Shown piece after piece: positions 16,223-25,800 of a DNA stretch of 31,012 nt; the first letter of the stretch is position 1, and each line of letters starts with the position of its first letter. The translations under genes were made by a program, and so were the position numbers. The notes under the pieces are model-generated. The model saw only the letters and a list, made by a program, of their open reading frames with translations, did not search any database and had not been told where the DNA came from. Source of the DNA: JAGXFP01 sp039714535 (GTDB lineage: Bacteria > Desulfobacterota > Desulfobulbia > Desulfobulbales > JAGXFP01); assembly GCA_039714535.1 (NCBI GenBank), contig JBDLJC010000044.1:1-31012 (forward strand), read 5' to 3'.

Positions 16223-17923
16223 ATGAAGAGTCTATTCAAGTTTCTCCTCGCGGTACATATTAGCATTTTGGGAAGTATTATTGTAGGTCATGAAAGTACG
16301 GCTGCCGAATCGTCGGCCCCTGAGGTGCAGCCAGTGTCATTGTTGTCTGTGAAGACGACAGGTCTTACCGAAAACCTGGTCGTTATACTTAACGATCAGG
16401 ACAAGTTGCTTATCAAGGGCAACGGTCTCACTGCCTTTGAAGGGCAGTTAGAGGCGGGCGATGATTATAAAGTGAAAGTCTTAAAACAGCCGCTTAATCA
16501 CCACTGTGAATTGAAAAAAATGGTCGGCAGGCTTGAAACCGATACTACGACCATTGTCGAGGCGGAATGTCGTGAAACAGGACGGTGGTCTGCGGCTGTC
16601 TCACTGGTGGAGAAGGTTAATTCATCAGGTAGGGGCAAAAAAATTAGAGAACCGGCAGTATCGATTGATAATAAGGGAAATGGTCTGGTTGTTTGGACAG
16701 AGCTTGATAAGGAAAAATGGTCCAGGTTAGTGATTCGGGAATACCGGGATGGTAAATGGCATAAACCAACCATAATGAGTCCGCAAGATGGCGATGCTAA
16801 AAATCCGAGAGTGGCCCAGGCCGGAAACGGCGATGCTGTCGTGGTCTGGGAACACAGGATTAATAGTTCAGTTTCATATGTAATGGTGGCAGAACGCCGT
16901 AATGGCGTCTGGAAGATGCCAAAATCGGCCGCTGACAGGATATCCATAGGTGACAAGAAGGCGGCCTGGGAAGCAGAGGTTGCTATCAATGATACCGGCG
17001 ATACCGTTATTGTCTGGTCCCAGGAAACAGATAATAAGGTGTATGGAATATACAAGAGTGAATATCGAAATGGTAAGTGGCTTCATCCGAAACATAATGC
17101 TGACCATATCAGCCCCAGCGGTGGCAGTGATGCTTTGGAACCCCAGGTGGCAATCAACAATAAAGGGGTAGCGTTGATTGCCTGGGGACAGCCTGATGAT
17201 AAACGACAAAAAAATATATATAAAAGCGAATTTAGGGATGATAAGTGGATTCATCCGTCCGGTCTCAAAGATTATATCAATATGAAAAGAAATAAGAAGG
17301 GACTGGGGATCGCTTACCGGACCAATGTTGCTTTGGACGAGAAAGGAAATGGCCTGATTGCCTGGGAACAAGCTCATGACAACAAGAGGGTGATCTTTGT
17401 TAGTGAGTATCGTCAGAATAAATGGCGCCATCCCGGTTCCACAGCTGAGGCGATTTCGCCAGCATCGGTTAGATCCGCCATGATCCAAGATCTGAAAATG
17501 GATGGTAACGACAACGCTATCCTTTTGTGGAAGGATATCAAAGGGAGAAAGCAGAGCCTTTATAAAAGTGAATATCGTCAGGGCAAATGGCGCCATCCGC
17601 TGGAGGATAAGCCTTTTGTTGCCCCCTCGCTTCTTGACTTTAATTTTAATGTGACGGGAGAAAGCGCTATGGCGGCTGACGGTAAGGCGGTGGTTGCCTG
17701 GATGGAAAAAGGTAATGACAAGCCCGAGGTGTATATGGCCGAATATGACCATGGAGAGTGGCATCTGCCTGGCCGGATGTTGAATGCCGAAAACAGTCTG
17801 GGAGGAGGCTTGAGGTTGTCCTCATCAAGCAATGGCAAGATGATAATCGCCTGGCAGCAACTGCAAGGAAATAAGGAACATCTCTACAGCCGAGTGTTCA
17901 AACCGATTAATAATGCCGATTGA
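16223..17923 (+). CDS. Secreted beta-propeller-like repeat protein
   Basis: The 566-residue protein begins with a signal peptide (about 1-28, basic start, hydrophobic core, then ESTAAES). Residues about 40-125 resemble the small bacterial surface Ig-like module that reads G-L-x-x-L-V-L-x-N-x-x-D ... LxxGxxYxVxVxxQP-x-x-x-C ... VxAxC, with two cysteines. From about 140 to the end there are eight copies of a repeat of about 50-60 residues with the core (P)xVAIxxKGxxLIxWxQ ... IYxSEYRxGKWxHP, which fits a seven- or eight-bladed beta-propeller. Function is unknown; a secreted binding or scaffolding role next to the giant cytochrome is plausible. It has its own promoter. No heme motif or catalytic site is evident. 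Confidence 0.8.
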   Translation: MKSLFKFLLAVHISILGSIIVGHESTAAESSAPEVQPVSLLSVKTTGLTENLVVILNDQDKLLIKGNGLTAFEGQLEAGDDYKVKVLKQPLNHHCELKKMVGRLETDTTTIVEAECRETGRWSAAVSLVEKVNSSGRGKKIREPAVSIDNKGNGLVVWTELDKEKWSRLVIREYRDGKWHKPTIMSPQDGDAKNPRVAQAGNGDAVVVWEHRINSSVSYVMVAERRNGVWKMPKSAADRISIGDKKAAWEAEVAINDTGDTVIVWSQETDNKVYGIYKSEYRNGKWLHPKHNADHISPSGGSDALEPQVAINNKGVALIAWGQPDDKRQKNIYKSEFRDDKWIHPSGLKDYINMKRNKKGLGIAYRTNVALDEKGNGLIAWEQAHDNKRVIFVSEYRQNKWRHPGSTAEAISPASVRSAMIQDLKMDGNDNAILLWKDIKGRKQSLYKSEYRQGKWRHPLEDKPFVAPSLLDFNFNVTGESAMAADGKAVVAWMEKGNDKPEVYMAEYDHGEWHLPGRMLNAENSLGGGLRLSSSSNGKMIIAWQQLQGNKEHLYSRVFKPINNAD

Positions 17924-18142
17924 GCGTATTATTTAACTTGCAATGTGACGCATTCCCTGCAGCGCTGAGTCTTCTTAAGGTTGCTTAACTGCTTCAAGGT
18001 AAGGGTTGTGAGCGAATTTGCTGAAAGTAACCTCCCATACGGGGGTTCCTCGTTGCTCGAAGTCTCATGTTGTTCGCTATCTGCCGCGGGGAACTTCAAT
18101 TGAACAGGTCTGTAGACAAATCAAAAATATGGTTCATTAGTT

Positions 18143-19702
18143 TTGCTAACTAAAAAGGGGAAATTTACCCTGGTCCCGCAACTTGATCGGTATCCCTGGT
18201 TGGTTGAGTTCGCTCAGACTATCGTCGGCAGACTGGTGGTCTTGGCTATCTTTTCCGGGCTGATCTTTTTCTTCTGGCCGTTATGGGGTCATTATATCGG
18301 CCTCTGTCTTTTCTTTTGCATCTTTCTGCCCCAATACCGGCACGTAATTCTGGTCGTCGCTTCTCTCGGTGCGGTTTTCCTTGGTCGCACTTACATGGAA
18401 TGGAATTTTATTAACGATCTGGGTTACACATATGGTATTTCCCGACCTTTGATAGACTCGCCGTTTACGACAATATCAATAGTCGGGTTTGTTCTTCTCT
18501 GTTTTTTTCTGATCTTCCATTTTTCCAAGTCGAGTCGCAGCGGGTTTCGGATTCGTCGGCCGATCTTAACGATAATTGCAGGCTATCTCCTGTTGGCCTT
18601 CGGTATTCCCCACCTTCCGGTCCATGATTACGTTAAACTTGGGTTGTGGATTTTCCTTATAGTCTTCAGCAAGTATTTCTGGTTCCTTTGTTATAGTTTG
18701 CTCGATCGCAATGATCCCAAAGTGCCGCCATTTCCGCAACATCTTGGTCTTTATTATCCTTTTTGGTATGTATCAGTTTTGCCCTACTATCGGGGCATCA
18801 GCCATTTTCAGCGGATCATTGCAAAGAGCCCGGAAGAACTGGCGATCTGCAGGCTAAAAGGTTTGAAGCTCTTGATCTGGGCTTGCTATCTGTCAATGGC
18901 TTCCCTCTTAATCGGTACCGTCTTTTACGGTAAGGGTCAAGATATCTCCGGTATAATTAAATTCTTGCTTGAAGCCAATGGTGGCCCACTGAACATATAC
19001 TTCCAGAATAAACTAATATATGTCATTGATAAATGGCCCCTTCTATTGAACCTACCCCACTATAAATATGCTTTTGCTCAAAGTGTTTCCGGTACTCCAC
19101 TTGCTTTTTACTGGAACTGGTTGGCATTGATAGTGTGGTTTATCGGTCAGTTATTGATTCTGGCAACCATCAGCCATGCCGGTATCGCCATATGCCGGAT
19201 GGCTGGGTATAATGCTCTGCGCAATGTCTATAATCCCTTAAAATCTAAGAGCATTGCCGACTTCTGGAACCGGATGTACTTTTATTATAAAGAGTTGCTG
19301 GTAAATGTGTTTTATTATCCAACCTTTCTCAACCTTTTTAAAAATAGACCTATTCTGCGATATTATGCAGCGACCATGGCGGCTGCCTGTGTGGGTAATT
19401 TTTTTTATCACTATCTACTTAAAGTAAATATGATCGTCCGGCAGGGTGCGTTCGAGACGATGATTTCGATGCATTCATTAATGTTCTACTGTTTTCTGCT
19501 TGGTAATGGTATCTTCCTCTCTCAATACCGCAAACTAAAGACCGGCAGAAGCGGGAGGAAATTACCCCAGCCCTTTAGGGCAATAATTGTCCTTGGTTTC
19601 TATTGCCTGATCGGAATATTCTGGGATGATAACGTACCACTAATTGATAATTTGAAGTTTTTCCTTGCTCTTTTTAATATTACGATCGGTGGAAATGGAT
19701 AA
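18143..19702 (+). CDS. Polytopic membrane protein, MBOAT-like O-acyltransferase
   Basis: The 519-residue product has about ten to twelve hydrophobic segments. The part around residues 350-390 (RNVYNPLKSKSIADFWNRM, then LLVNVFYYP) is the pattern seen in MBOAT proteins such as DltB and AlgI before the catalytic region, and VGNFFYHYLL (histidine near residue 423) is a candidate for the conserved active-site histidine. MBOAT enzymes move acyl or aminoacyl groups across or at the membrane onto sugars, lipids or proteins. Its stop overlaps the start of an acyl carrier protein gene (ATGGATAA), as in DltB-DltC. The marked start is TTG with no clear ribosome binding site, and the frame opens only at 18116, so the true start is uncertain. 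The stretch 17924-18142 shows no other feature. Confidence 0.7.
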   Translation: MLTKKGKFTLVPQLDRYPWLVEFAQTIVGRLVVLAIFSGLIFFFWPLWGHYIGLCLFFCIFLPQYRHVILVVASLGAVFLGRTYMEWNFINDLGYTYGISRPLIDSPFTTISIVGFVLLCFFLIFHFSKSSRSGFRIRRPILTIIAGYLLLAFGIPHLPVHDYVKLGLWIFLIVFSKYFWFLCYSLLDRNDPKVPPFPQHLGLYYPFWYVSVLPYYRGISHFQRIIAKSPEELAICRLKGLKLLIWACYLSMASLLIGTVFYGKGQDISGIIKFLLEANGGPLNIYFQNKLIYVIDKWPLLLNLPHYKYAFAQSVSGTPLAFYWNWLALIVWFIGQLLILATISHAGIAICRMAGYNALRNVYNPLKSKSIADFWNRMYFYYKELLVNVFYYPTFLNLFKNRPILRYYAATMAAACVGNFFYHYLLKVNMIVRQGAFETMISMHSLMFYCFLLGNGIFLSQYRKLKTGRSGRKLPQPFRAIIVLGFYCLIGIFWDDNVPLIDNLKFFLALFNITIGGNG

Positions 19703-19946
19703 GATCAGAGAAAAAATACGTGACTATGTCGAGAGTTTAGCCCAAGAGCGTGGTCATATGGAAAGTGTTATTGATGATGAGTCGCTAATCGTCAGTGGCA
19801 TACTTGACTCCTTTGCGGTGATGCGCCTTGTTGTCTTTATGGAAAAATCTTTCGGTATTAATTTTGCCGAAACCTATTTCGACCATAACAGGTTTGATTC
19901 TATTTCATCTATGGTTGAGATGGTAAAAGAGTTGGCCGCCAGCTGA
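19695..19946 (+). CDS. Acyl carrier protein
   Basis: An 83-residue acidic carrier protein of the ACP/PCP fold. The attachment site is S39 in SGILDSFAVM, the DS motif to which 4'-phosphopantetheine is joined; IDDESLIVSGILDS before it and the MEKSFGINF helix after it are typical. The ATG at 19695 is preferred over a TTG at 19665, because it has a GGTGGA site just upstream, overlaps the previous stop by eight bases (translational coupling) and gives a normal ACP length. It probably carries an acyl or aminoacyl group to the MBOAT-like partner, as DltC does for DltB. The adenylation enzyme at 26430-28037 is a possible loader, but that link is inferred. Confidence 0.9.
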   Translation: MDKIREKIRDYVESLAQERGHMESVIDDESLIVSGILDSFAVMRLVVFMEKSFGINFAETYFDHNRFDSISSMVEMVKELAAS

Positions 19947-20047
19947 TTGGCCGAAGCTTACTTCAACCGTCTGAATTTCGATGAAACGGATTAGTTTGAT
20001 GATATTGTTGTTTTTCTGCCAAAGGTTTCTCCGATAGGATCTTGATC

Positions 20048-21193
20048 ATGACTAATTATCGAGTCTGTTCAGATGTTACTTTTTCAATCAGCAACGATGG
20101 AGGTATTGTTGCCTCCAACCATCGGGCCAGGAAACATATTTGGCTCAGCCTGCCTCTTTTCAGACAGTTAACCGGTGATCAGAATGACGGAGACCTGCAG
20201 GCCGCAGATCTTACGAAATTTTCCAATGTCGATAATCTCCTTGGTGATCCTACCTGTTTAAATCGTCACTGGGACGGGCGGGGCAAGGAAAATTTCCAGA
20301 CATTTGAAACAGCCGCGGTCTATTTATGTGAACATCTGATCATCGTTGCCGATGAAATGGCCTATCATGAATATTTCGGCAAAAAGGAGAGTATTCTAGA
20401 TAAGAGTAAAATGGGGACATTTCACCAGCAGCTTGGTTATCAGTTATTCCTTGAGAGGAGGCTTTTTGCTGATAATCAATGCTGCAACGATGATAAGGTG
20501 GATATTGAGAGTGGTGAAATTAACGGATCCCTATATAAGTACGTCCAGGATCCCTTTCTGGATTCATACCTTTCGGGCATGGATTTGCGGGGAAAGGTTG
20601 TCCTGGATTTCGGGTGTGGAAATGGCATGGCGGTCAGGCATTTTAGCAGATTGGGCGCTGAAATAATCGGAGTCGATCCCGACAAAAAGAGACTGGCCAA
20701 GGCCCAGGAATTGTATGGTGATCATTTCACTCCCGTCTGGATGGATCTGAATTGCCATGACCCGTTTGAAGCTATACCTGCCAGGGAATATGATCTTGTC
20801 TGGATGGCTGATGTCTTCCTCTTTTATTTTTACCCCCTCGATGGCGGGGAGCCGGTGACCACTCCCCCCCATCTTCTCAAGCGTTTGACCAGAAATCTCA
20901 AGGCAGATGGGAAATGTGTTGTCATGGATCCACACGGTTGCTTCTGGCTGGCTCCGTGGCTGGGTAAAGAGGATAGGCCATTTACGGTAATTAGCGAGTA
21001 CAGTCGGAGGGTTTATTCGGTTACGCCCGGACTGGAGGAGCTTGCCGATGCTATTGCCGAGGCAGGATTACTCATCAGCCGGATTTTCGAGCCTAAACCG
21101 GTTGAAAAATGCAAAGAGGTTGATCCGCAGGCCTACTACTTTGCCAGAAATTTCCCACTCTGGTGGGTATTCGAGCTGGCCAAGCCTGGTTGA
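20048..21193 (+). CDS. Class I SAM-dependent methyltransferase
   Basis: The 381-residue protein has a Rossmann methyltransferase domain from about residue 178. Motif I is VVLDFGCGNGMAV (near 183-195), followed by IIGVDPD (near 206-212) with the acidic residue that binds the SAM ribose, and a YDLVWMADVF segment for motif IV. The N-terminal 170 residues are not recognised; the first 40 look beta-rich, a little like a PqqD-type leader-binding fold, but this is weak. ATG 20048 is chosen over the in-frame TTG at 20042, as an AGGA lies ten bases before it. The gene follows the ACP gene by about 100 bases on the same strand and is cut off from its old downstream neighbour by an IS. Its substrate is unknown. 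Confidence 0.8.
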   Translation: MTNYRVCSDVTFSISNDGGIVASNHRARKHIWLSLPLFRQLTGDQNDGDLQAADLTKFSNVDNLLGDPTCLNRHWDGRGKENFQTFETAAVYLCEHLIIVADEMAYHEYFGKKESILDKSKMGTFHQQLGYQLFLERRLFADNQCCNDDKVDIESGEINGSLYKYVQDPFLDSYLSGMDLRGKVVLDFGCGNGMAVRHFSRLGAEIIGVDPDKKRLAKAQELYGDHFTPVWMDLNCHDPFEAIPAREYDLVWMADVFLFYFYPLDGGEPVTTPPHLLKRLTRNLKADGKCVVMDPHGCFWLAPWLGKEDRPFTVISEYSRRVYSVTPGLEELADAIAEAGLLISRIFEPKPVEKCKEVDPQAYYFARNFPLWWVFELAKPG

Positions 21194-21271
21194 TACTAAT
21201 GGCCTGACCCCAAAAAACTAATCCAAGAGCTGTGTTAGATTTAATCTTATATCTACACAAAGGATAAAGTT

Positions 21272-21550
21272 ATGGGCCGCAAGATAAATTCCCCGGAACA
21301 AATCGTCAGAAAGCTGCGTGAAGAAGAAGTCCTAATTAGTCAGGGCAACACCATAGGTCAAGCCAGTCGTCAACTAGGCATTACAGAACAAACTTATTAC
21401 AGATGGCGGAAGTTGTATGGTGGGATGCAAATCTCACAAGCAAAACGTTTGAAAGAGCTGGAAAATGAGAACACCCGGCTTAAAAACTTAGTTGCAGACC
21501 TATCCTTGGATAAAGCCATTTTGAAGGAAGCAGCCAAGGGAAACTTCTGA
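21272..21550 (+). CDS. IS3-family transposase OrfA
   Basis: A 92-residue DNA-binding subunit. It has an N-terminal helix-turn-helix (QIVRKLREEEVL, then GQASRQLGITEQTYYRWRK) and a C-terminal leucine-zipper region (RLKELENENTRLKNLVADLSLDKAILKEA) used for dimerisation and contact with OrfAB. The sequence is close to the IS407-group consensus, and the length is normal. It is normally joined to OrfB by a programmed -1 ribosomal frameshift near its end. This copy looks intact. Confidence 0.93.
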   Translation: MGRKINSPEQIVRKLREEEVLISQGNTIGQASRQLGITEQTYYRWRKLYGGMQISQAKRLKELENENTRLKNLVADLSLDKAILKEAAKGNF

Positions 21551-22414
21551 GCCCGGCCCGAAGACGGATAATTGTAAATCAAGTTTGTTACCGTCTCGGG
21601 GTATCTGAACGCCGGGCATGTAAGGCATTGACCCCAGTCAAGGGCTACTCAGCGATACAAGACCAGACAGCCTTGTGATGAAGAAAAACTAACCCAAGCG
21701 ATCATCAGATTAGCCAGTCAGTATGGCAGATATGGCTATCGAAGAGTCACCGCCTTGTTACGTAATGAAGGCTGGTCAGTCAACCATAAAAGAGTAGAAA
21801 GGATCTGGCGTCAAGAAGGGTTGAAAGTTCCAGGGAAACAACCCAAAAGAGGCAGGTTGTGGCTGAACGATGGTTCCTGTGTCCGATTAAGAGCAGGGCA
21901 CAAAAATCATGTTTGGAGTTATGATTTCGTCCATGATCGGACAGCAGATGGTAGGCCTATCAAGATACTGACCCTTATTGATGAATATACCAGAGAATGT
22001 TTATCTCTTCTGGTTGGTAGAAAGTTAAACTCTCATAATGTCTTGGATGAATTGTCTAACCTTTTTTTGACCAGAGGAGTACCGGAGCACATCAGGTCAG
22101 ATAATGGCCCCGAGTTCACAGCAACAGCCGTTAGAGAGTGGTTGGAGTTAGTAGGTTCCAAGACTTTATTCATCGAACCAGGCAGCCTCTGGGAGAATGG
22201 GTTTGTCGAATCATTTAACGGTAAATTGCGGGATGAATTGCTGAATGGAGAAATATTTACTACTCTATTCGAAGCCCAGGTACTTATTGAAGATTGGCGT
22301 AAACAGTACAACCAAATAAGACCACATAGTTCGTTGGGGTATAAACCACCAGCACCGGAAGCAATTATGCCACTATATGGGCAGGCAACTCTAACACAGC
22401 AACTGGTACAATGA
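21547..22414 (+). pseudogene. IS3-family transposase OrfB, frameshifted
   Basis: The catalytic subunit is encoded in two frames. The first frame from 21547 gives SPARRRIIVNQVCYRLG-SERRACKAL. The family sequence resumes one base later as SRATQRYKTRQPCDEE-L and runs without a break to 22414, through the integrase core: D in VWSYDFVHDRT, D in HIRSDNGPEF and E in GFVESFNGKLRDE. One extra base between 21628 and 21635 (ACCC where three bases are expected) causes the break and places a TGA (21629-21631) in the catalytic frame. The copy is therefore probably unable to produce full OrfAB. Confidence 0.8.
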
Positions 22415-22428
22415 CTGGGGGCAGGTCA

Positions 22429-22737
22429 GCTGCACGTTTGGCTCTTGATATTGCTGTTTCCCTTGCCCAGGGAAGAGCGTGCAAGGCGGCCGTGCCATTC
22501 TTGCGTTTTGCGGAGAAGAATGGTTTGTCGGCAGAAAGGATGGAAGCAATCGATATCTTTTCATCTTTTTTTTGCGAGTCCAAAATGGGAGATGTGCAAA
22601 AGGCCCTCGATTGGTGGGACCTGATGCGAGAAAACAATTTACCAGTAACAGAGTATTTGCTGGTAGAAAAGGTTGCCCTGGACATTAAACTCGGTGTTGA
22701 GCCGCCGCCGGTTTATGGTAAACTTCCGAGCAGATGA
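22429..22737 (+). pseudogene. 3' remnant of a spermidine-synthase-like gene
   Basis: About 102 residues, starting directly at the IS right end, match the C-terminus of the intact protein at 22823-25957: A-SLA-GRAC-AA-PF, then WW (WDLM versus WEVI), then LDIKLG, then PPPVYG-LP-R at the end. The first ~900 codons are missing. The ATG at 22411 lies inside the IS end and gives a 108-residue open frame by chance. This is the tail of a tandem paralogue of the gene that follows 85 bases later; a deletion anchored at the IS probably removed the rest. Confidence 0.85.
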
Positions 22738-22822
22738 TATAGTGGTTAAGTCTCACCATACATATATTTGATTTCTTACTGAATTGCAAAGTAGACAAAT
22801 TCATAGGCATTAATAGGTTAAT

Positions 22823-25800
22823 ATGGACAAAAATAGTCGCCATATAACAGTATTTATGGTCGCCACAGCCTTCTTCCTTTCCGGGGGCTGTGGCCTGATT
22901 TATGAGGTGCTGTGGACCCGCTATCTTGCTGATCTGATGGGGGGCACTTCCATGTCACAGTTCGTGGTCCTGATGGTCTTCATGGGCGGCCTGGCCCTGG
23001 GCGCCATGTTGATTGGCCGGCTGGTCGATCGGGGCAGAAACGGTCTGCTCTATTACGGTTGGCTCGAAGTTGGTGTCGGTTTCTACGCAGTTCTTTTTCC
23101 GTTCCTGTTCAGCAAAGTTTCCGGTATTTATATTTTTCTCGGATCTTCTTTTGAACCGGGTTCATCGCCCTTGCTGACCCTGAAGCTTTTGACGACTTCG
23201 CTATTAATTGCGTTGCCCTCCGTGGCCATGGGCGGCACCCTGCCAGCGGTCACACGCTACCTGACCTGTTCCCAGGAGGGGCTGCGCCGCAACATCTCAT
23301 TACTTTACGGCATCAATAGCCTGGGGGCGGTTCTGGGCATTTTGGCCGGCGGTTTTTTTCTCGTCTATCGCTTTGGTATGGCCAACAGTATGATTTATAC
23401 CGGGACCATTAATATCTGTCTCGGGCTGACCGTCTTGAGTGCTGCCTGGTTCCAGGCGAGTAAAGAGGCGGTTGTTTGTAAAGGGGGGGAGGACAGTCCG
23501 CACCGGCGGCTGGATGAAGCGCTGGATGGGCGGATATATCAACCTTATGCCATGCGCCGGGCCATAGTCGCTGCAGGTCTGGCCGGTTTCGCGGCCATGG
23601 CCCTGCAGATTGCCTGGATCCGTTATTTTGCGATTGTTCTGGGGGCCACCCACAGCGCCTTCACTATCGTGGTGGCCGCCTTTATCTTCGGCCTCGGCCT
23701 GGGCTCGTTACTGGTCAGATCTCGATGGATAGGCCGTTTCCCATTACCCACTGTTTTAACCTGTGTTTTTACGATTAATTCCACGATCATGGTGTTCGGT
23801 CTTTTCTTTTATGGACGGCTGCCGTTTGAGATCGGCCGACTCCTGGGGATCATTGCCCACACCCCGTTTGGCTGGCCTTTTTACCAGACTTTGAAATTCG
23901 GGACCTGCTTTGCGTTGATGCTGTTGCCTACGGTGGCCTCTGGCATGATCCTGCCGCTCTGCGTAAGGATTGTTGGCCGCAGCAGTGAGCGGGTTGGTCG
24001 CGATGTGGCCCTGGTCTACGGGGTAAATACCATAGGGGCGTTGCTCGGCATTGGGATTACCAGTCAGTTGCTGTTCCGAATACTTTCTTTGCCTCGGACC
24101 CTGGAGTTTATTGTCTTTATCTATCTGGCAGTAACTATCTTTCTGGCTTTTATGCTGGAGGAGAAAGGTCGCAAAAGGATTCTGGGCGCCACTATTGGAT
24201 TGGTTACACTTCAGCTGTTTTTCTGGCAGCCATGGTCTCCGGTTCAGCTTTTCGTTTCTCGGCTGGATTTTGGGAAGAGCCAGTCCTTTAAGTACGAAGA
24301 TTTTGTCAAGATGAATAGTTTTTACCAGGTTGTGGAAGAACGACAGGGGCCTGATGTTCAGGCCACGGTTCTCGATGTCTTTGTCCCTGGCGAAGATGTT
24401 TACCGTTCATTGTTAATCAACGGTAAAGCAGATGCCGCCAATAAAAGAGGCTCGCCCGATGTCGCAACTCAGATCCTGCTTGCCCATCTGCCCATGCTGC
24501 TGCATCCGACGCCAAAGAATATCTTTGTGTTGGGATTAGGCAGCGGCATTACCTCCGGTGAGATTCTTAAATTCCCTGAAGTTGATAAATTGACCACCGC
24601 CGAGTTGGCTGGTGAGGTTTTTGAGGCCTCGAAAACCTTCGCGGCAGATAATGGTCGATTCTGGGAAAACCCGAAGCACCGGATGGTAATTGATGACGGC
24701 AAGACCTTTCTCCGGTTAAGCGAGGAAAAATTTGATGTCGTTTCAATGGAGCCCTCTAATATATGGCAGGAAGGCATGGCCGACATGTTCAGCGAGGACT
24801 TTTTCAGATTGGTCAGATCACGGCTGGCGTCCGGCGGGGTTGTTGTCCAGTGGCTCCACACCTATGATGTCGATGATCTGGCGATAAAAATTGTCATGAA
24901 AACATTTTCCCGGGTTTTCCCTGCCGCCAGTGTCTTTCAAGTGAACCGCGGGAACGTCTTGCTTGTAGGTTATGATGAGCATTGGCGATTTAGTCCCCAG
25001 AACCTGGAGCAGCGTTTTTATCTATCGCAGATTCTGGAAGGGCAAAAGAAAATTGGCAATCCCAATCCGTCTACCTTGCTATTACGGGAGATATTGGGTA
25101 GGGACAGCTTTCAGACAAACACTATGGCGATGACGATCCCGGTCAACACGGAAAATTATCCAGTACTTGAGCAGGTGGCGGAATATGGCCGGTTTATCAA
25201 ACAGCCGCCAACTATTCTGCAAGTATATGACAGTCGCCTGAATCCGGACGGGAAAGATTTGCTGGTCGACGAATATTTCAACCAGGTTGGAATTGATCAG
25301 AACCAGATGCAGACCGTTAGCACATCAACGGCAATGGCAGGCAACGACAAGCTTCGGGCTAGTTTTAATTTCAAGGCTCTTGAACAACTCTGGGCGGGGC
25401 TACCAGCGCTGCCGCCGCAAAATCTACAGTCGTTCATCCCTGACCCACAGTTGCGTGAAATTGCTTTGCATCCCCTGTATCGGCTGGATCCGGCCAAGAT
25501 GACTTCTGAAGAGGCATATAGCATGATTAACGCTGAATTGTTGATCTGGCAGAAGGCGGCAAGCCAGATGTGGACGCCGAGGCCGGAGAGATTGCAGCGG
25601 TTGTTTGACAAATTTGCGAGTGGGGTGGGGCGGGAGACTGCCGGCATTGTGGCCCGTAATACCGCTCTGTCTCTGGCTGGCGGTCGGGCCTGCATGGCGG
25701 CGCTGCCTTTTTTCCAGATTGCCGAGGAGTTGGGAGAGCTGACGGCTGAAAAACTACAGCCCGCTGGGATCAGGACTACTTTTTATTGTGAAATGAGGGC

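Larger units (their letters stand above)
21205..22428 (+). mobile_element. IS3-family insertion sequence, IS407 group, 1224 bp
   Basis: Both ends start TGACC and share an imperfect inverted repeat including GCTGTGTTAGA about 25-35 bases in, at 21205 onward and, reversed, up to 22428. The element carries orfA and orfB of the IS407 type. The bases flanking it (GGCC on the left, GCTG on the right) do not form the 4-bp target duplication expected for this group. The right end abuts the 3' remnant of another gene, so a deletion next to the IS is likely. Confidence 0.9.

Noticed and set aside
16874..17764. 296-codon minus-strand frame opposite the propeller gene
   Set aside because: Antisense of the repeated propeller motif; the plus-strand gene has a signal peptide, promoter and eight consistent repeats.
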